A stretch of 64,000 nt of DNA from Cristatella mucedo (lineage: Eukaryota > Bryozoa > Phylactolaemata > Cristatellidae): assembly GCA_009760855.2 (NCBI GenBank), contig WPIO01000028.1, forward strand, positions 2,798,501-2,862,500. The letters are read 5' to 3'. The notes under the pieces were generated by a model. It was not told the origin of the DNA. It was given only the letters and a program-made list of their open reading frames with translations, and ran no database searches. The position numbers and the translations under genes are program-made. Shown piece by piece: positions 1 to 10,534 of the stretch (position 1 is the first letter of the stretch; each line of letters starts with the position of its first letter).

Positions 1-705
1 TTTGAAACAAAAAGCTTGCGTTCACCACCTGCAATTGTATTGATCTCCGAAAAATGAACTCCAAGAAACATTTCAGCTTTCGAAAGAAGCGCTTGCTGGA
101 AACCCGCTATGTTACCCGTTCCGTGCTCGACCGACTAAAAACATACACCCTAAACCTAGCTTACTCATGTGAGCAGTTACCCTTTTGATGTTGGAGATTT
201 TTCTTCGTGTTTATCCATTTGTGCCAGAGTTTTGCGCGTAATAATTAACCAATACAATTCGTCTTTTCCGGTAGGTATACATTTGACAAAGCGGCAACAG
301 GTTCTCCTAATAGGGGGTCATAGGGCGGTACTAAATCTTATTAAAGGCATGTTTTTTGTCGCTCAGGGTAGGCTCTCTGTGGTGACAAGCGAAGGCGGAA
401 TATTTGAAGTTTGAGTGCAAACTTTAATTCTTTACACACAAGTTCATTCACGACGTACAGAGAGATTTGGCTGGAGCACGTGAATTGCGATTTACGGCCG
501 GTTGCTAATAATCCGGTTATGAACATCTTAGGCCCGTAAGTTATCTCAACCCTCAAACGATGAATCAATCACTCATCGATAACTGCGTTCAGTATCTAGG
601 TTTTCTTGAACCTTCAGTGCTAGAGGCGAAATTTGTTAGCATTCAATTGCAGGCCGAATGGCTACAGATCGCTGTTTATTTGTAATAAAATATTATTCTT
701 GGCAT
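1..705. other. unannotated AT-rich DNA
   Basis: I see no recognisable coding domain, repeat family or structured RNA here. Short open frames on both strands (for example 169-414 plus and 341-568 minus) overlap one another and show no known motif, so they are treated as chance. Confidence 0.5.
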
Positions 706-830
706 TGTTTGGCCGAGAGCTTGCCTGACCGAAGTCGTAGGCTCGAGCCACATGAGGTATGTGAGGCTCCTGAATAGAGATTAATTTCTCTCAGAGCCCT
801 ATACCAATGAATTATATTTAAGGTAATGCA
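706..830 (+). mobile_element. SINE1 copy, 5'-damaged
   Basis: A tRNA-like B-box context (AAGTCGTAGGCTCGAGCC) is followed by the family's tail (CTGAATAGAGATTAA, then TCTCTCAGAGCCCTATA and AATGAATTATAT). The A-box half is shortened compared with the complete copies at 52525-52660 and 49461-49596. It is a non-autonomous pol III-type retroelement with no coding capacity. Confidence 0.75.
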
Positions 831-1117
831 GTGAAGTAGGTAGGGTTCTTGAACTTATCTGCTTGGTTAAGAGCACAGTATAAATCAGAAAAACGCAACA
901 GGTTTGTAACAGGACGGTCATAGGCTTTACAATTAAAACAAGTCGTAAGCTAGTGGTTTCATCTCCAGCAACTCAAAAATCCAACGTCTGAAGGACTGAT
1001 AATCTTATTGATTTGTGTGACACATTGTAAGAACTTTTAATAATCAGCCACTCTATCAAATATCAGTGAAAACTAAGCAGTAGAATTTCCATTCCTAACC
1101 AAGAAATTGCATCCTTT

Positions 1118-1345
1118 TGAAAATAATTATAAAAATACATTTCGTATAGAACGCTCCGTGAACCTGATTTATTTCTAGGCACTTCGCTTATGCTACACAG
1201 GAGGCATGGTCAAATGGTTAGTTGGTGGGAAAATGTTTGATGAAAAGATGCATAAAAAGGTTAGATGTGTCATGAATAGGTTCAGCAGCAAATATGGTAA
1301 GTGGTTGGACGGAGAGTGTCAGCATAAATGCCCACAAAAACCTTA
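1118..1345 (-). mobile_element. LINE-A 3' UTR fragment
   Basis: On the plus strand this reads through the decayed 3' hairpin (TTTCTAGGCACTTCGC) into the LINE-A 3' UTR, seen as diverged forms of the ATGGTTAG...GACATG...CAGCATGCAAATGTGG and CAGTGTCAGCAC...AAGCAC blocks that recur at 10600-10740 and 24290-24370. No coding part remains. It is strongly diverged, so it is one of the older copies. Confidence 0.65.
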
Positions 1346-2518
1346 AAGTTTTCTGGTAGTTTTGTTATATTTCTGAAGATGCAAATTCTTGCAAGGACTA
1401 TGCTAGTAACATCTATTGCGTTGAATTTGATAAGGAGATGGCGTGTCGGTTCATTTACGGTGCTTTGTTAGCATCTGAAAAAACCACAGCTCTTCAAATG
1501 AGTCAGCTGCTGCCCTAACTAATAGTGGTACGGTTGGGGTCCACTCATAGATTCCAGTATCTTTTGTTCATTTTGAGCAACCAGACAGACTGAAGGGTTT
1601 TCCAAAAAACATTCTTTCAGTCGGTTTTTTAGTAAAAGATGAAACATATGTCTCGCTGAGTGGCCTGTCTGTCCCATTATTAACAAGGCCCACAAATCTC
1701 GTGAGCAAAAAGGTTGCCAGACTTTTGCTTACTGTAGCTGTGTTCTTATTATTCCAATTATATTTCTTGAATATGAGATTCGGAATAGAAATAATGTTCT
1801 AATATTTTCCGTAGAGGAGTATGAGCTTGAGCCTAATTGGTTTTGTGAATTTTAGTCACTATCGAACTCTGAAAACATGGAACTCACCGTATCTTGTTGC
1901 GATTCCAAAACGATGTTTCCATAGCAGTTATTAGCGTCTTGCTCTTGGTTACGGGCTTTAAGCTCCGCAATAGGCTTACATTTCCAGAGAGGTCATTACA
2001 AAATCTTCAACAAGCAGGCTTCTGAGCAGTGCTGCGTCATTTTATGACACACATTTAACAATTGACTTCAGACGAGATCGTAAAGAAGAGAACCTGGCTT
2101 GGTGTCCTGCCTCATTTAGAGACGCTTTGACGATAAGCTAGCCGAAGCGAATGAGCCGCCTTTTGTGCAGTTACCTTCCTGATAGCAGCTAGACAAGCTA
2201 GCGATAGTTCGTCAGTGAAAATTCTCATAGAAGAATCGCTGGACCTCCCTTCGAGCTAGATCTTTGGCTACATGTACATGTCGGATAGGATGTGTGTTCT
2301 AAATGTGTGTGCATTGACTACACGACAAAGCCTAGGCGAAATGCCCTCTGTAATACAGATCTCGCTGCGCAATCAATATAACCTTTCACATCCTTGCACA
2401 AAGTGCTCAATCAATACCTATGCCTCGGGTAACGGCCTCTGTTATCGAGTGTTCGCTTGTCCATTCTGCTAACTAAGTGAAATGACTTTTAGCGACAAAG
2501 TGCCCAAGTAAGACTAAT
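1346..2518. other. unannotated DNA
   Basis: No family from this window and no protein motif could be recognised. A 66-codon frame at 2272-2472 (plus) has several cysteines but no spacing I recognise as a domain, and nothing supports expression. Confidence 0.4.
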
Positions 2519-3010
2519 TTGCCTTCAACACTTGAAAAGCTGCTGTTTCACCGCCTCAAAGTAGTTGTTCAAAAAATGTGCCAGCACTCATATCAGCTAC
2601 ATGGCTTCCTGCCCGGCGTCGAGAGCTTCCAGGAGCAGTCATTTTCGGAGGAGAAACCCTTCCATTTCTCCATACACAGCCAAATCAACCCCCATTTTAG
2701 TGGCCTTTCTTAACCATTAGGTCTCTTTTGGTTGTAACCAAAGCAGATCTCTCTTCCCGACCCTGTATTAAGCTGTTTGGTGACCAGAACACAGCTGGTT
2801 TCCTTGGAAGTGTGTAATCCGACTCACTAGTCATCCTGCAGGTCTAAGATCAATACTTGGTACCCTTTCTGTCGACGACAGGCTTTAGGCAGAGTGATCC
2901 TCTTTCACCAGTTCCCTTTGATGTAGCCATGGAGCCCAGCATCTTATTGATCCTAACTCTCAATACTTCTGCTTCCAAATGGGTGAAAATCACCGTACAC
3001 TTAACTCATT
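2519..3010 (+). pseudogene. relic of a non-LTR reverse transcriptase (third lineage)
   Basis: Two reverse-transcriptase blocks lie in order on the plus strand. At 2519-2640 the frame gives LEKLLFHRLK followed by YQLHGFLPG and an EQ-rich stretch, like the RT block around HGFRPG. At 2881-2940 another frame gives GFRQSDPLSPVPFDVAMEPS, a diverged form of the GVRQGDPLSPLLF...A..PL block of non-LTR RTs. The DPLSP wording differs from the GSVLGP block of LINE-A and LINE-B, so this is a different lineage, possibly of the R2/NeSL or RTE kind. The frame shifts between blocks and has stops, so it is dead. The catalytic YADD block was not found. Confidence 0.6.
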
Positions 3011-4143
3011 GACCGATCACCAGGCTTTCTCTTCGACATCACACGTTAGACTTTAGGAACTATTCTTAGCTGACCGAGGTTATCCTGTCATGGTACTTGG
3101 TCGCCGTAGCGAGAAGTGCTGCTTAGGTTAACAGCTTGGCCAGAGCCGAATGTAGACTATGTTTCTTCTCTGCAACAGCTGCTAGTGATAGCTTAGTGAT
3201 TGAGACTACAGGATTTATCTTGGATCACAGTAGCTGCTTGGCTAGCCTAAGGCCAATATCTAAAAGGTGACTCAATTATTCTCGAGGGTCTACTTGGCTG
3301 TGCATAGCTGTCTCATCACACTTTAGTAGAAACAGGACATCATGCAGCAGTTCCATCAGCAGAGGTTAGGCTTTCTTTGCTGATTAAAGTAATACTTTTT
3401 TCGAATGCTCTATAGCCCATAATTTAACCCGGCCTACATCATGGCTTTGCCTTACTTAACAACATGTACAAAGAATCTAGAAACACTCACCTTGTCCACA
3501 GCATCGGCTTAGTCCAAGCGAACTGCTCATTGTTTGAGCTTGTGACTGCCGAGGCTGAGCATTTCATCCCTGTACTTCCTTATTACTGTCGTGCTCTCCT
3601 TATGGCATAGGTTTAGTTTAGTGCCAACCAAAAGATGAGTTCTTCAAGGGTGGCTCTAAATCTAGACAATCGAAGGAGCTCGTTCAACTCGATTTACACA
3701 GTTACTAAGTTACAGTTCCATTTGAAATATTTCGCTGCCACTGCAATTCGAAATTTGGAAATGCCTACTGTGTAAATGCTAGGAAAAGTCTGGCATTTAT
3801 GATGGATGGAGATGTGAAAAGGTGCAACGATAACTATTCACGGCCAATTATGAGCGTTGAGATGACATCAGTTAGAAAAAAATCATAAACTGCAAAAAAC
3901 AACATACACCTGATCAAAAAGTGACAATAAACTTCAAAGTTTGTTTGACAGCTGTTACCTGCTAATTTTAACCCTCTCTAATCTCCTAATTTAGAAGTCC
4001 CAATTGAATTGACTACTGTGCAATTGCTAGAATGCTTTGGCGATACCAAAGGGCAGCCAAGAAGGACGTTTGAGGTGATGGTGCGACAGGCTGCAGTAAG
4101 ACCTGGCGGTAAAAACTAAAAGATTCAACGTAAGTCAGCATTA
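3011..4143. other. unannotated DNA
   Basis: It may continue the dead retrotransposon upstream of it, but I cannot align any further RT block. No other feature was seen. Confidence 0.4.
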
Positions 4144-4211
4144 GTAGTGTAACGCCGAAGGCTCGGCGGGGTAGGATTGACCTGCCGCTTACCTAGCGGC
4201 GTAGCCTAGCG

Positions 4212-4274
4212 CCTAATGCCGTTCGGTGCGCTCTTAATGCCGTTCGGTGCGCGCCTAATGCCGTTCGGGGCGCG
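4212..4274. repeat. 21-bp tandem repeat, three units, inside the LTR
   Basis: Units begin at 4212, 4233 and 4254, each containing the core TAATGCCGTTCGG followed by G/T-GCGC. The period is a multiple of three, so the minus strand reads as a repeated HRTALGA-type heptapeptide. That frame is a by-product of the repeat. Confidence 0.85.
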
Positions 4275-4488
4275 CCTACGCGAAATAAGCTGGCCGCCAC
4301 GAAACGAGCGTTTCTGGCGCCGACCTGCTTACCGTAACTAAAGGGGGTCGCGGGACGGTGGCGTGAATTGGAAAGCGAGACACACAAATCGGGGATTTTA
4401 CTGAGCTTTATTCGCCAGCGCGCAAAGTCGCTGCGCGTCTAGCTCAGTTTTATCTCCACACTCCTCGCACGCTCTCGACAGCACCCAC

Positions 4489-4890
4489 ACTCTTGCGGAG
4501 GGAATACTTCTCCACACTGAGCGCGAATCGGAGCCTAAACCCTAACCGGAGAACTAGGACTTCGTTTCCACCTGTGCGAAAGGAATACCACAAACACGCC
4601 AACTTAAGCACTCTTGCGGAGGGAATACTTTTCCACAATGAAGCGCGAACCCGAGCCTAAACCCTGACCGGAGAATTAGAACTCGCTTTCCACCAGTGCG
4701 GCAGGAATACTCCACACACGCCACCTCAAGCACTCTTGCGGAGGGAATACTTCACACTAGGGCTGCTTACGTGTATACTGGGAAACGACCCAAATAGACG
4801 GAGCCCGAACCAGAGCCTAAACCCTGACCGGAGAACTAGAACTCGGTTTCCACCAGTGCGGCAGGTATACTCCACACACGCCAACTACGC
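4489..4890. repeat. about 121-bp tandem repeat, three units, inside the LTR
   Basis: Units start at 4489, 4610 and 4732, each opening with ACTCTTGCGGAGGGAATACT and running through GAGCCTAAACCCT(A/G)ACCGGAGAA to a TTTCCACC(T/A)GTGCG block. The third unit is longer because of extra sequence around 4758-4800. Repeats of this sort in an LTR are often reiterated promoter or enhancer modules; that role is inferred only. Confidence 0.85.
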
Positions 4891-5395
4891 CTAGCTCGCA
4901 CCGGCAAATCCCTATGCCGTGACCGCGTGCTAGCTCGCACACACAAAATACAAAAGAATCACAAAATGCCAGCTCGGGCGCGATACGACCGTATTCGGTG
5001 GGGTCCACCGAATCCTCCTAGCGCTGTCTTGTCCTGTTCCGTCCATCGTCGGCGGACAGCCCACCCTCCTCCCTCGCTTTCAGAGAAACGAGTGCCCGAG
5101 GGTGTCGAAGCGCAGAGCCGGACCAAAGACACGAAGATACTAAAGACCCAGAGCGAGCGTCGATCGACTCTTAAATACTTAGCTGAGACAATGGGGCAAG
5201 AGCTTTGTGATATTGGGCCCGACACCAGGGCCCATTACGGTAAGGAATTAATACCGGCACTAGGCCACTGGAATGTCCCCTCTGTCCAGCTTGAATGGCG
5301 AATGGGTTCCAGACGATTCTTTTTGGACAGAGTGATGGCGAAGGTTGACAGGCCAGCCAACATCAATCAGCAGCTCCGGCGGGTATCGGACCAAT

Positions 5396-5401
5396 TATAA
5401 A
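5396..5401 (+). promoter_or_regulatory. TATA box of the LTR (candidate)
   Basis: TATAAA sits in the context CCAATTATAAAGG, with a CCAAT element directly abutting it. Transcription in the plus direction would start near 5425 and leave about 170 bp of R-U5. The stop codon of a 157-codon frame (4927-5400) overlaps the box. Confidence 0.45.
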
Positions 5402-5454
5402 GGCCGACTCGCCACCGCTGGTCAGAGAGCTTCCTAGCTTGCTCTTAAGCGCTT

Positions 5455-5516
5455 CCTCTCTAACCGCACTGACGCTCCTCTCTAAGCGCACTGACGCTCC
5501 TCTCTGGCTCACTGCT
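5455..5516. repeat. 22-bp tandem repeat, two and a half units, in the LTR
   Basis: Units CCTCTCTAACCGCACTGACG-CT (5455-5476) and CCTCTCTAAGCGCACTGACG-CT (5477-5498) are followed by a partial third unit. They lie downstream of the TATA box. Confidence 0.85.
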
Positions 5517-5793
5517 CCAGGACAAAGGAGTTCTAGCCCGCCTCCGAACAGCTCTTGTTCGTGCTAAAATTCAGCCAAGGCCAGCAGGGCGCTACAGTAG
5601 GAAAGTCGAAAAAACTCGTAGAAGCACTGACTTAGCCTAGTGGCTAAGCTTCGAGCAATGTCCAACTTTCTACATATATATTGTACTGATCATCCTCAGC
5701 TTATTTATGAGTGCACTCTGCTACAGCTGAGATGACGATACTTTAGCCAAAGATCTTCCATATTCCTTGAGGTTAGTCACTGCAATTAAAAAC

Positions 5794-5808
5794 ATACACA
5801 CACACACA

Positions 5809-5854
<46 letters not shown>

Positions 5855-6013
5855 TACCCCATATTTATATATATATATACCCCATATATATATATATATA
5901 TACCCCATATATATATATACCCCTTATATATATATATATATACCTTATATATATATATATATATACCCTATATATATATATATATATATATACATATTTA
6001 TTTATTTATTTAT
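5794..6013. repeat. (TA)n microsatellite with periodic TACCCC interruptions
   Basis: A short (AC)n run leads into (TA)n blocks of about 10-30 bp separated by TACCCC, TACCTT or TACCCT, ending in (ATTT)n. Long open frames through it are an effect of the repeat. Blocks split by CCCC at near-regular spacing suggest a compound repeat unit that has itself expanded. Confidence 0.9.
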
Positions 6014-6014
6014 C

Positions 6015-6138
6015 ATTTATATCACTTAAGATAACTTAGTCTCCATTCAGGCGTCTCACATATGCCAATGGACTTGAGCCCACGAGCTCGGCCAGACCAT
6101 GGTCTGGGTGACCACCTTAATTGTAGGGTCAAACCAGC
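6015..6138 (-). mobile_element. SINE1 copy
   Basis: Plus-strand reading runs from the LINE-like tail (ATAACTTAGTCTCCATTCAG then GCGTCTCACATATGCC) through the B-box (GACTTGAGCCCACGAGCTCG) to the tRNA-like 5' end (CAAACCAGC). All parts are present but diverged. It abuts the AT microsatellite, a common position for SINE tails. Confidence 0.8.
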
Positions 6139-7802
6139 CCCATTCGCTTCTTAGTCAGAACGACGCTTTAAAATTGCATGTCCTACTTCAAAATAGCACG
6201 TGCCTACTGGGCCCTCTGATTAAGTAACGTTCCTTTGGACTAACTTCTTTGCTGAAACTTGATGTCCATTTGATGGCCTGCCAGTAACGATCTCAGCTAA
6301 GTTGTTGACTCCCAGTCTAGGAAACATAATAGCTGTTAAGACCTTAAACCTGTTACCTTCCATCTATGATACTTGGACAGGTTGAACTTAGTTTAGTGGC
6401 AAAATCTTTAAGTCTATGCATACGGTTCCACTGTGAACACTAGCGAGCCGATCCGACATGCTCCTCTGTTTATTCCATCAACTTTCAACAAATACACAAT
6501 ACACGATTTGGCCAGGCCTTATCAGGCAAGCCTCAGTTTAGTTAATTCCTTTATTTGCGACATTCTGTCCCAATGTCTGTGATTACCCTTACGAGTGTGT
6601 CGTCCAGTGCGATACTTCACTTGTAGCATACTGTCATTGCTAACCTCAGTAGCCATTATTGTATTTCGAAAGCTTCGATGTTACCACAAAACTCAACCTT
6701 CACTGAGCTGCACTAGCATCCAAGAAGTATTGATACCAAGGTTATGTAACACATTTTGAAGCCCTTTTAATTATTTTAAGCTTCAGCTTAGTTATAAGAA
6801 TTGCCTAGCAATTACAGCCATGAAACACACCACCGGGCTGTCTGACTAAAACCGTTTAGCTGTGATTCCAACACTTCACAAGTCCTATAGGGACATAGTG
6901 AGTCAGAGACCGTGAAACTGATCTATTAGTGCTGGATAATTTGAAATTTCATACAAGCTTATAGTTTTGAAGTGTAAATATGAATTTAAATCCTCTTCAC
7001 AGTACGAGTTTCGCCTTAATCTAAATTGTAACTACTGCCAAGACTGGGCCGACGGTGAAGCCCATGCAAATGTAAGCGGAGCAACAGCCTTCGATCTTTC
7101 CCAGAGTGTATGACTTGATGTTTAACTATCTCCTACTCTTCCATCAATATTATTTAGTGAGTTTGTAGAGCTGATCGATTTCACTATGGTGTGCAGTGCT
7201 GTACCTCCAAATTAAAGTTGTGGAGAATTATAGCACTCGGCTATCTGCACTAGCAATCACAAGAAATTCTTCAACACGTGTCTTCCCAGAGCTGGTAATC
7301 CGCTAATCCAGTGGCTTTCTTACATGTCATGCGATGACTTAAATCTCGTTTGCGGAATAAAAGCAATCTGGAGTGTTTTATTAACATTAGCAAAGCCATA
7401 TCATTTTCAAAACCATTTGATGGGTCGATAAACTGATTTAAGAATCTCCACTGTTCTTAAACAATTGTTCTCACGTTGCCAGAACAGGAAAGAGAGCTAA
7501 TCATTATTGTAGAAGATTTTTTACCGTAGTTGTAATTATTTACCTGAAGCTGGCGGTATCATGCCTTCTCGGCAGTTCTCTTACTAGCACCGAAGTAAAC
7601 CCTAGAGCTGGCTGACGCCCGAAAGAGCCCCGTAATACCTGCATGCATCTCAGAACCTTTCCGGAAGAGTGATAACTGTAGTATGTTATCTTGCTTAATT
7701 GTTAAACCGTTGGCATGTGTTAATAGAAGATGCAAATCCGTTACTACCCTCGAAATAGATACGTAGATATTCAATGTTTTTAAATAGCACGATTAGTAAC
7801 TT
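6139..7802. other. unannotated AT-rich DNA
   Basis: No repeat family, domain or RNA gene was recognised. Frames are short and overlap on both strands. Confidence 0.45.
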
Positions 7803-7878
7803 AATGTCTATTCAGTCTATTCAGTCGCTTTACCTATGCCATGGGGCTCGAGATAATGATCTCGGCCATCGATTAATT
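7803..7878 (-). mobile_element. SINE1 fragment
   Basis: TCTATTCAG...CGCTTTACCTATGCC followed by ATGGGGCTCGAG and ATGATCTCGGCC corresponds to the middle of SINE1 (end of tail plus B-box). The tRNA head is missing. Confidence 0.55.
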
Positions 7879-9386
7879 TTTATTTGACATAGTTTTTGCT
7901 TGTTTACCAGATCTAGTCAACGAAAACTTTCTCCCATATCCACTGAAAGCATACGAATGTAGTACAAATGACCATCTTGCATCTATTGCACCCTTTTGAT
8001 AGTAAATTCAAATGGATAATAACCCTTTAGAAAGTGCAATTTTAGAAAAGTGTATATGTCTACTTTGGATTTCTAGTTACAGCTGCCCCGTTCATGTAAT
8101 TAAATATACAGGTGGCTGCCATGACCCGAACTTGTCATCACGGGAAAAGAGCACGAGTCTAGGTCAAAACCCATAGTAATTACTTCAGAAAACTGAAAAT
8201 ATAAAGGTGACCCAAGAGAATGATGATTGATAGCTCGCCGTAGTAATATTGTGATACATCGGGTGAAAGAAGGCCTTAAAATTGTCTCGATGTCAATTTG
8301 CACACACACGGCCACTGCCATGCATTCAATATTTGACAAGACCTCACTTTATGAACTTTTAGTATCAACACCTTAAGAGAAAAACTGCAGCATTGTGTTC
8401 AATTTTTTATTTGCTCCAGGTTACTTGAGTTAATTGATATTAGGCTTTTGAATTCTGGTTTAAGAAATCAAGCAAATTATTTTCCCTTCGAAAATTATTC
8501 GTAAATCCAGTGATTGAGTTTGATCAGCCTCATAGAAGGTATGGAAGATGTTACAGTCATCATGATACTAGCATAAATATATTATTAAGCAAGATGTAGG
8601 CACTTTGAAGCTAACACTAATGAGGTACAAACCATACTGCATTATTGATTTGTATCGCCCTTGGACAATGTGAGACTATACGATCTGATGTTTAGCATCT
8701 GCTAGTTAAGATTTATATGCCTGGCTGGAGCCGGGACTGCATAAGTCAGCAGCATGCAAATAAATGCAGAGGATACTTCGTCAAAAGAGAATACAAGCAG
8801 CCATTTCTAACAGTCAGATTTTTCAAGTATATCGCCAACAAATCCTTCATTTGAGAATTTATGAAGCTCGTTTCTATGAATCGCGCCTCCTGTATTTATT
8901 TGAGATATACCGATGATTATTTGACCCTTATTCTACCGGAGGGCGCGAGTTAACTGGGCACCACGGCCTTACAACTTCATCCGGCAGGGTTTGTAGATTC
9001 GTCTGTCAGACGAAAGCTTTACGGCATAGTCACTATTTCAGTGTTCGGCATGTTGCAGCTGTGCATAAGTAAATTTCAACTAAGTGGCCAAATCGAAAAG
9101 CATAGCTAGTCACCAACAATTGAATCAACTCGCGGGTAAGAATATTATCCTTTTGCTGATGCGTTTTCGTATTCTTGGCTTATAACTTCAAAGCATTACT
9201 TGCAAGTCATTTGACTAATATCCTCATAGGTAAGGGTTTGCATCAATACATAGTTTTCAATCACATGCGTATCACAAAGTAAGGAGTTTTTATATTCATT
9301 TAGGCCTTTGCTGTGATATCGTGGCAGGCGTCAGCTCCAGAAACGGCTCTATGGGTAAGGTGGGAATATGAAAGATTATTGACTAG
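7879..9386. other. unannotated DNA upstream of the receptor relic
   Basis: No domain was recognised. If the receptor at 9387 was once an intron-containing gene, its N-terminal exon or promoter might have been here, but I cannot see either. Confidence 0.35.
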
Positions 9387-9876
9387 TGGTCCTTCGGCTC
9401 CAATCCTGATCTTGGTGGCCTTCTTGCCGTTCACCTGTCCTTGTATGGCGTCGTTACTCCAGTCATATGCTTTGTCGCTATCATTTCAAATTTTCTAAAC
9501 CGGACCGTACTATTGATCATTGCCAAGCGAAATATTTCGCCAATCTACCAAATTCTGTTTGCAATAGCGGTCGCTGAACTTATTATTTGTGGATCGCAAC
9601 TAGTAACCAGGGCTCTGGAATACCCTTGGGTTGCACTGATACATTGATATCCACTGACTGCCGGATCAGAGCGTGCTGGGCTCTGTTGTAGACGTTGTTT
9701 ACCTATCTCTTTACCCAATCTCCCAGATTGCCGGCTTAGTATCCAATTAGTGAACAGTCGTAATATCTGCTTTCAGGTTTATAGCAATCTACTTTCCCGT
9801 GAAGGCATCTCAGTGGTACACAAGATGCCGGGCTATAGCCTCAGTAGTGACCGTGACTACTGCTGCCCTTAGCTGA
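9387..9876 (+). pseudogene. broken rhodopsin-class peptide GPCR, TM1 to TM4
   Basis: Three blocks in order resemble the first half of a class A receptor. 9420-9644 gives HLSLYGVVTPVICFVAIISN (TM1, with the conserved Asn) and then FAIAVAELII, matching the LA.AD signature of TM2 with E for D. 9645-9735, in another frame, gives CWALL, a stop, then TLFTYLFTQ, like the start of TM3. 9754-9873, in a third frame, gives TVVISAFRFIAIYFPVKA then RAIASVVTVTTAAL, the end of TM3 and TM4, with FRF at the usual DRY position. Frame changes and stops near 9645, 9702 and 9750 show it is not functional as it stands. FRF/WRY at this motif and the LYG..P TM1 start recall myosuppressin/DMSR-type and sex-peptide/myoinhibitory-peptide receptors. 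TM5-7 are absent; a LINE-A fragment begins right after it. Confidence 0.72.
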
Positions 9877-9892
9877 TTCTTGATCAGGTTCA

Positions 9893-10502
9893 ACATATAA
9901 CACGAATAACATAGTTAGGGGAACATGCACAGGATCAGCATGCAAGTGTGCTTAGCAGTAGCTTGTACAGACTCAGCTCGCATAGGCAAATAAAGAACGA
10001 ATTAACAGAAAGAACGAAAGAACAGACAGGGACCCAATAAATGCTACTGTAGGCAGGTGTGTTTTAGTTTCTTTTTAAATGTCGATACTTCAGGAGAGCA
10101 GGCGGAAGTCGGGAGTGAGTTCCAGGCTACGGGAGCCTAAGAACGAAAGGCACGGTCTCCAGGGGATATGAGATTTTTACAATTTTGGGTAAACAGCTAT
10201 ATTCCGAAAAGCAGGTGGTACGATGCTTAGCCTGGTGGGAAAGTAGATCTGCTAGATAGGCTGGAGACAAAACATAAAGGCACTAGTAAGTGATAAAACC
10301 TAAAAGTCCATGCGATTCTTGACTAGGAGCCTGTGCAGGTTGGCAAGACGCAGTGCAATATGGGAGCTGTGATGCTTGCAACAGACAAGACTGGCTGCAG
10401 AGTTTGGCACCAGCTATAAGCACTCGAGTCCACAGGCTAGTAGACCACCAAGCAGTGAGTTACAGAAGTCTAGATGTGATGTCAAAAATGTATGTGCTAA
10501 TT
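9893..10502 (-). mobile_element. LINE-A fragment (3' UTR and end of ORF), hairpin lost
   Basis: On the plus strand it opens inside the 3' UTR (ACATAGTTAGGGGAACATGC, CAGCATGCAAGTGTG), passes the ORF end (GAGTGAGTTCCAGGCTACGG) and stops at GATGTCAAAAATGTATGTGC. At 10503 the (AAT)n tail of the next copy begins directly, so the two are head to tail. It lacks the terminal hairpin. Confidence 0.8.
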
Positions 10503-10534
10503 TAATAATAATAATAATTGTAATAATAATTCAC

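Larger units (their letters stand above)
4148..5596. mobile_element. solo LTR of an LTR retrotransposon, CpG-rich, about 1.45 kb
   Basis: The element starts TGTAACGCC and ends GGCGCTACA, a near-perfect terminal inverted repeat with TG...CA ends, and is flanked by the 4-bp repeat GTAG. It is far richer in G+C and CpG than the surrounding DNA. It contains a 21-bp tandem repeat (4212-4274), a 121-bp repeat (4489-4890), a 22-bp repeat (5455-5516) and a good TATA box (TATAAA, 5396-5401, plus strand). The minus strand has an AATAAA at 4407-4412, so the direction of transcription is not settled. No gag or pol sequence lies beside it, so it fits a solo LTR left by LTR-LTR recombination. A decayed inverted copy lies at 16637-17395. 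Confidence 0.72.
4144..5600. repeat. 4-bp target site duplication GTAG flanking the LTR
   Basis: GTAG occurs at 4144-4147, directly before the TGTAACGCC terminus, and again at 5597-5600, directly after the GGCGCTACA terminus. A 4-bp direct repeat flanking a TG...CA element is what LTR-retrotransposon integrases, notably of the Ty3/Gypsy group, leave behind. Confidence 0.7.

Noticed and set aside
4193-4387. Minus-strand frame with HRTALGA repeats
   Set aside because: Created by the 21-bp tandem repeat of the LTR; no protein evidence.
5767-6039. 90-codon frame rich in Tyr and Ile
   Set aside because: Pure translation of the (TA)n microsatellite.
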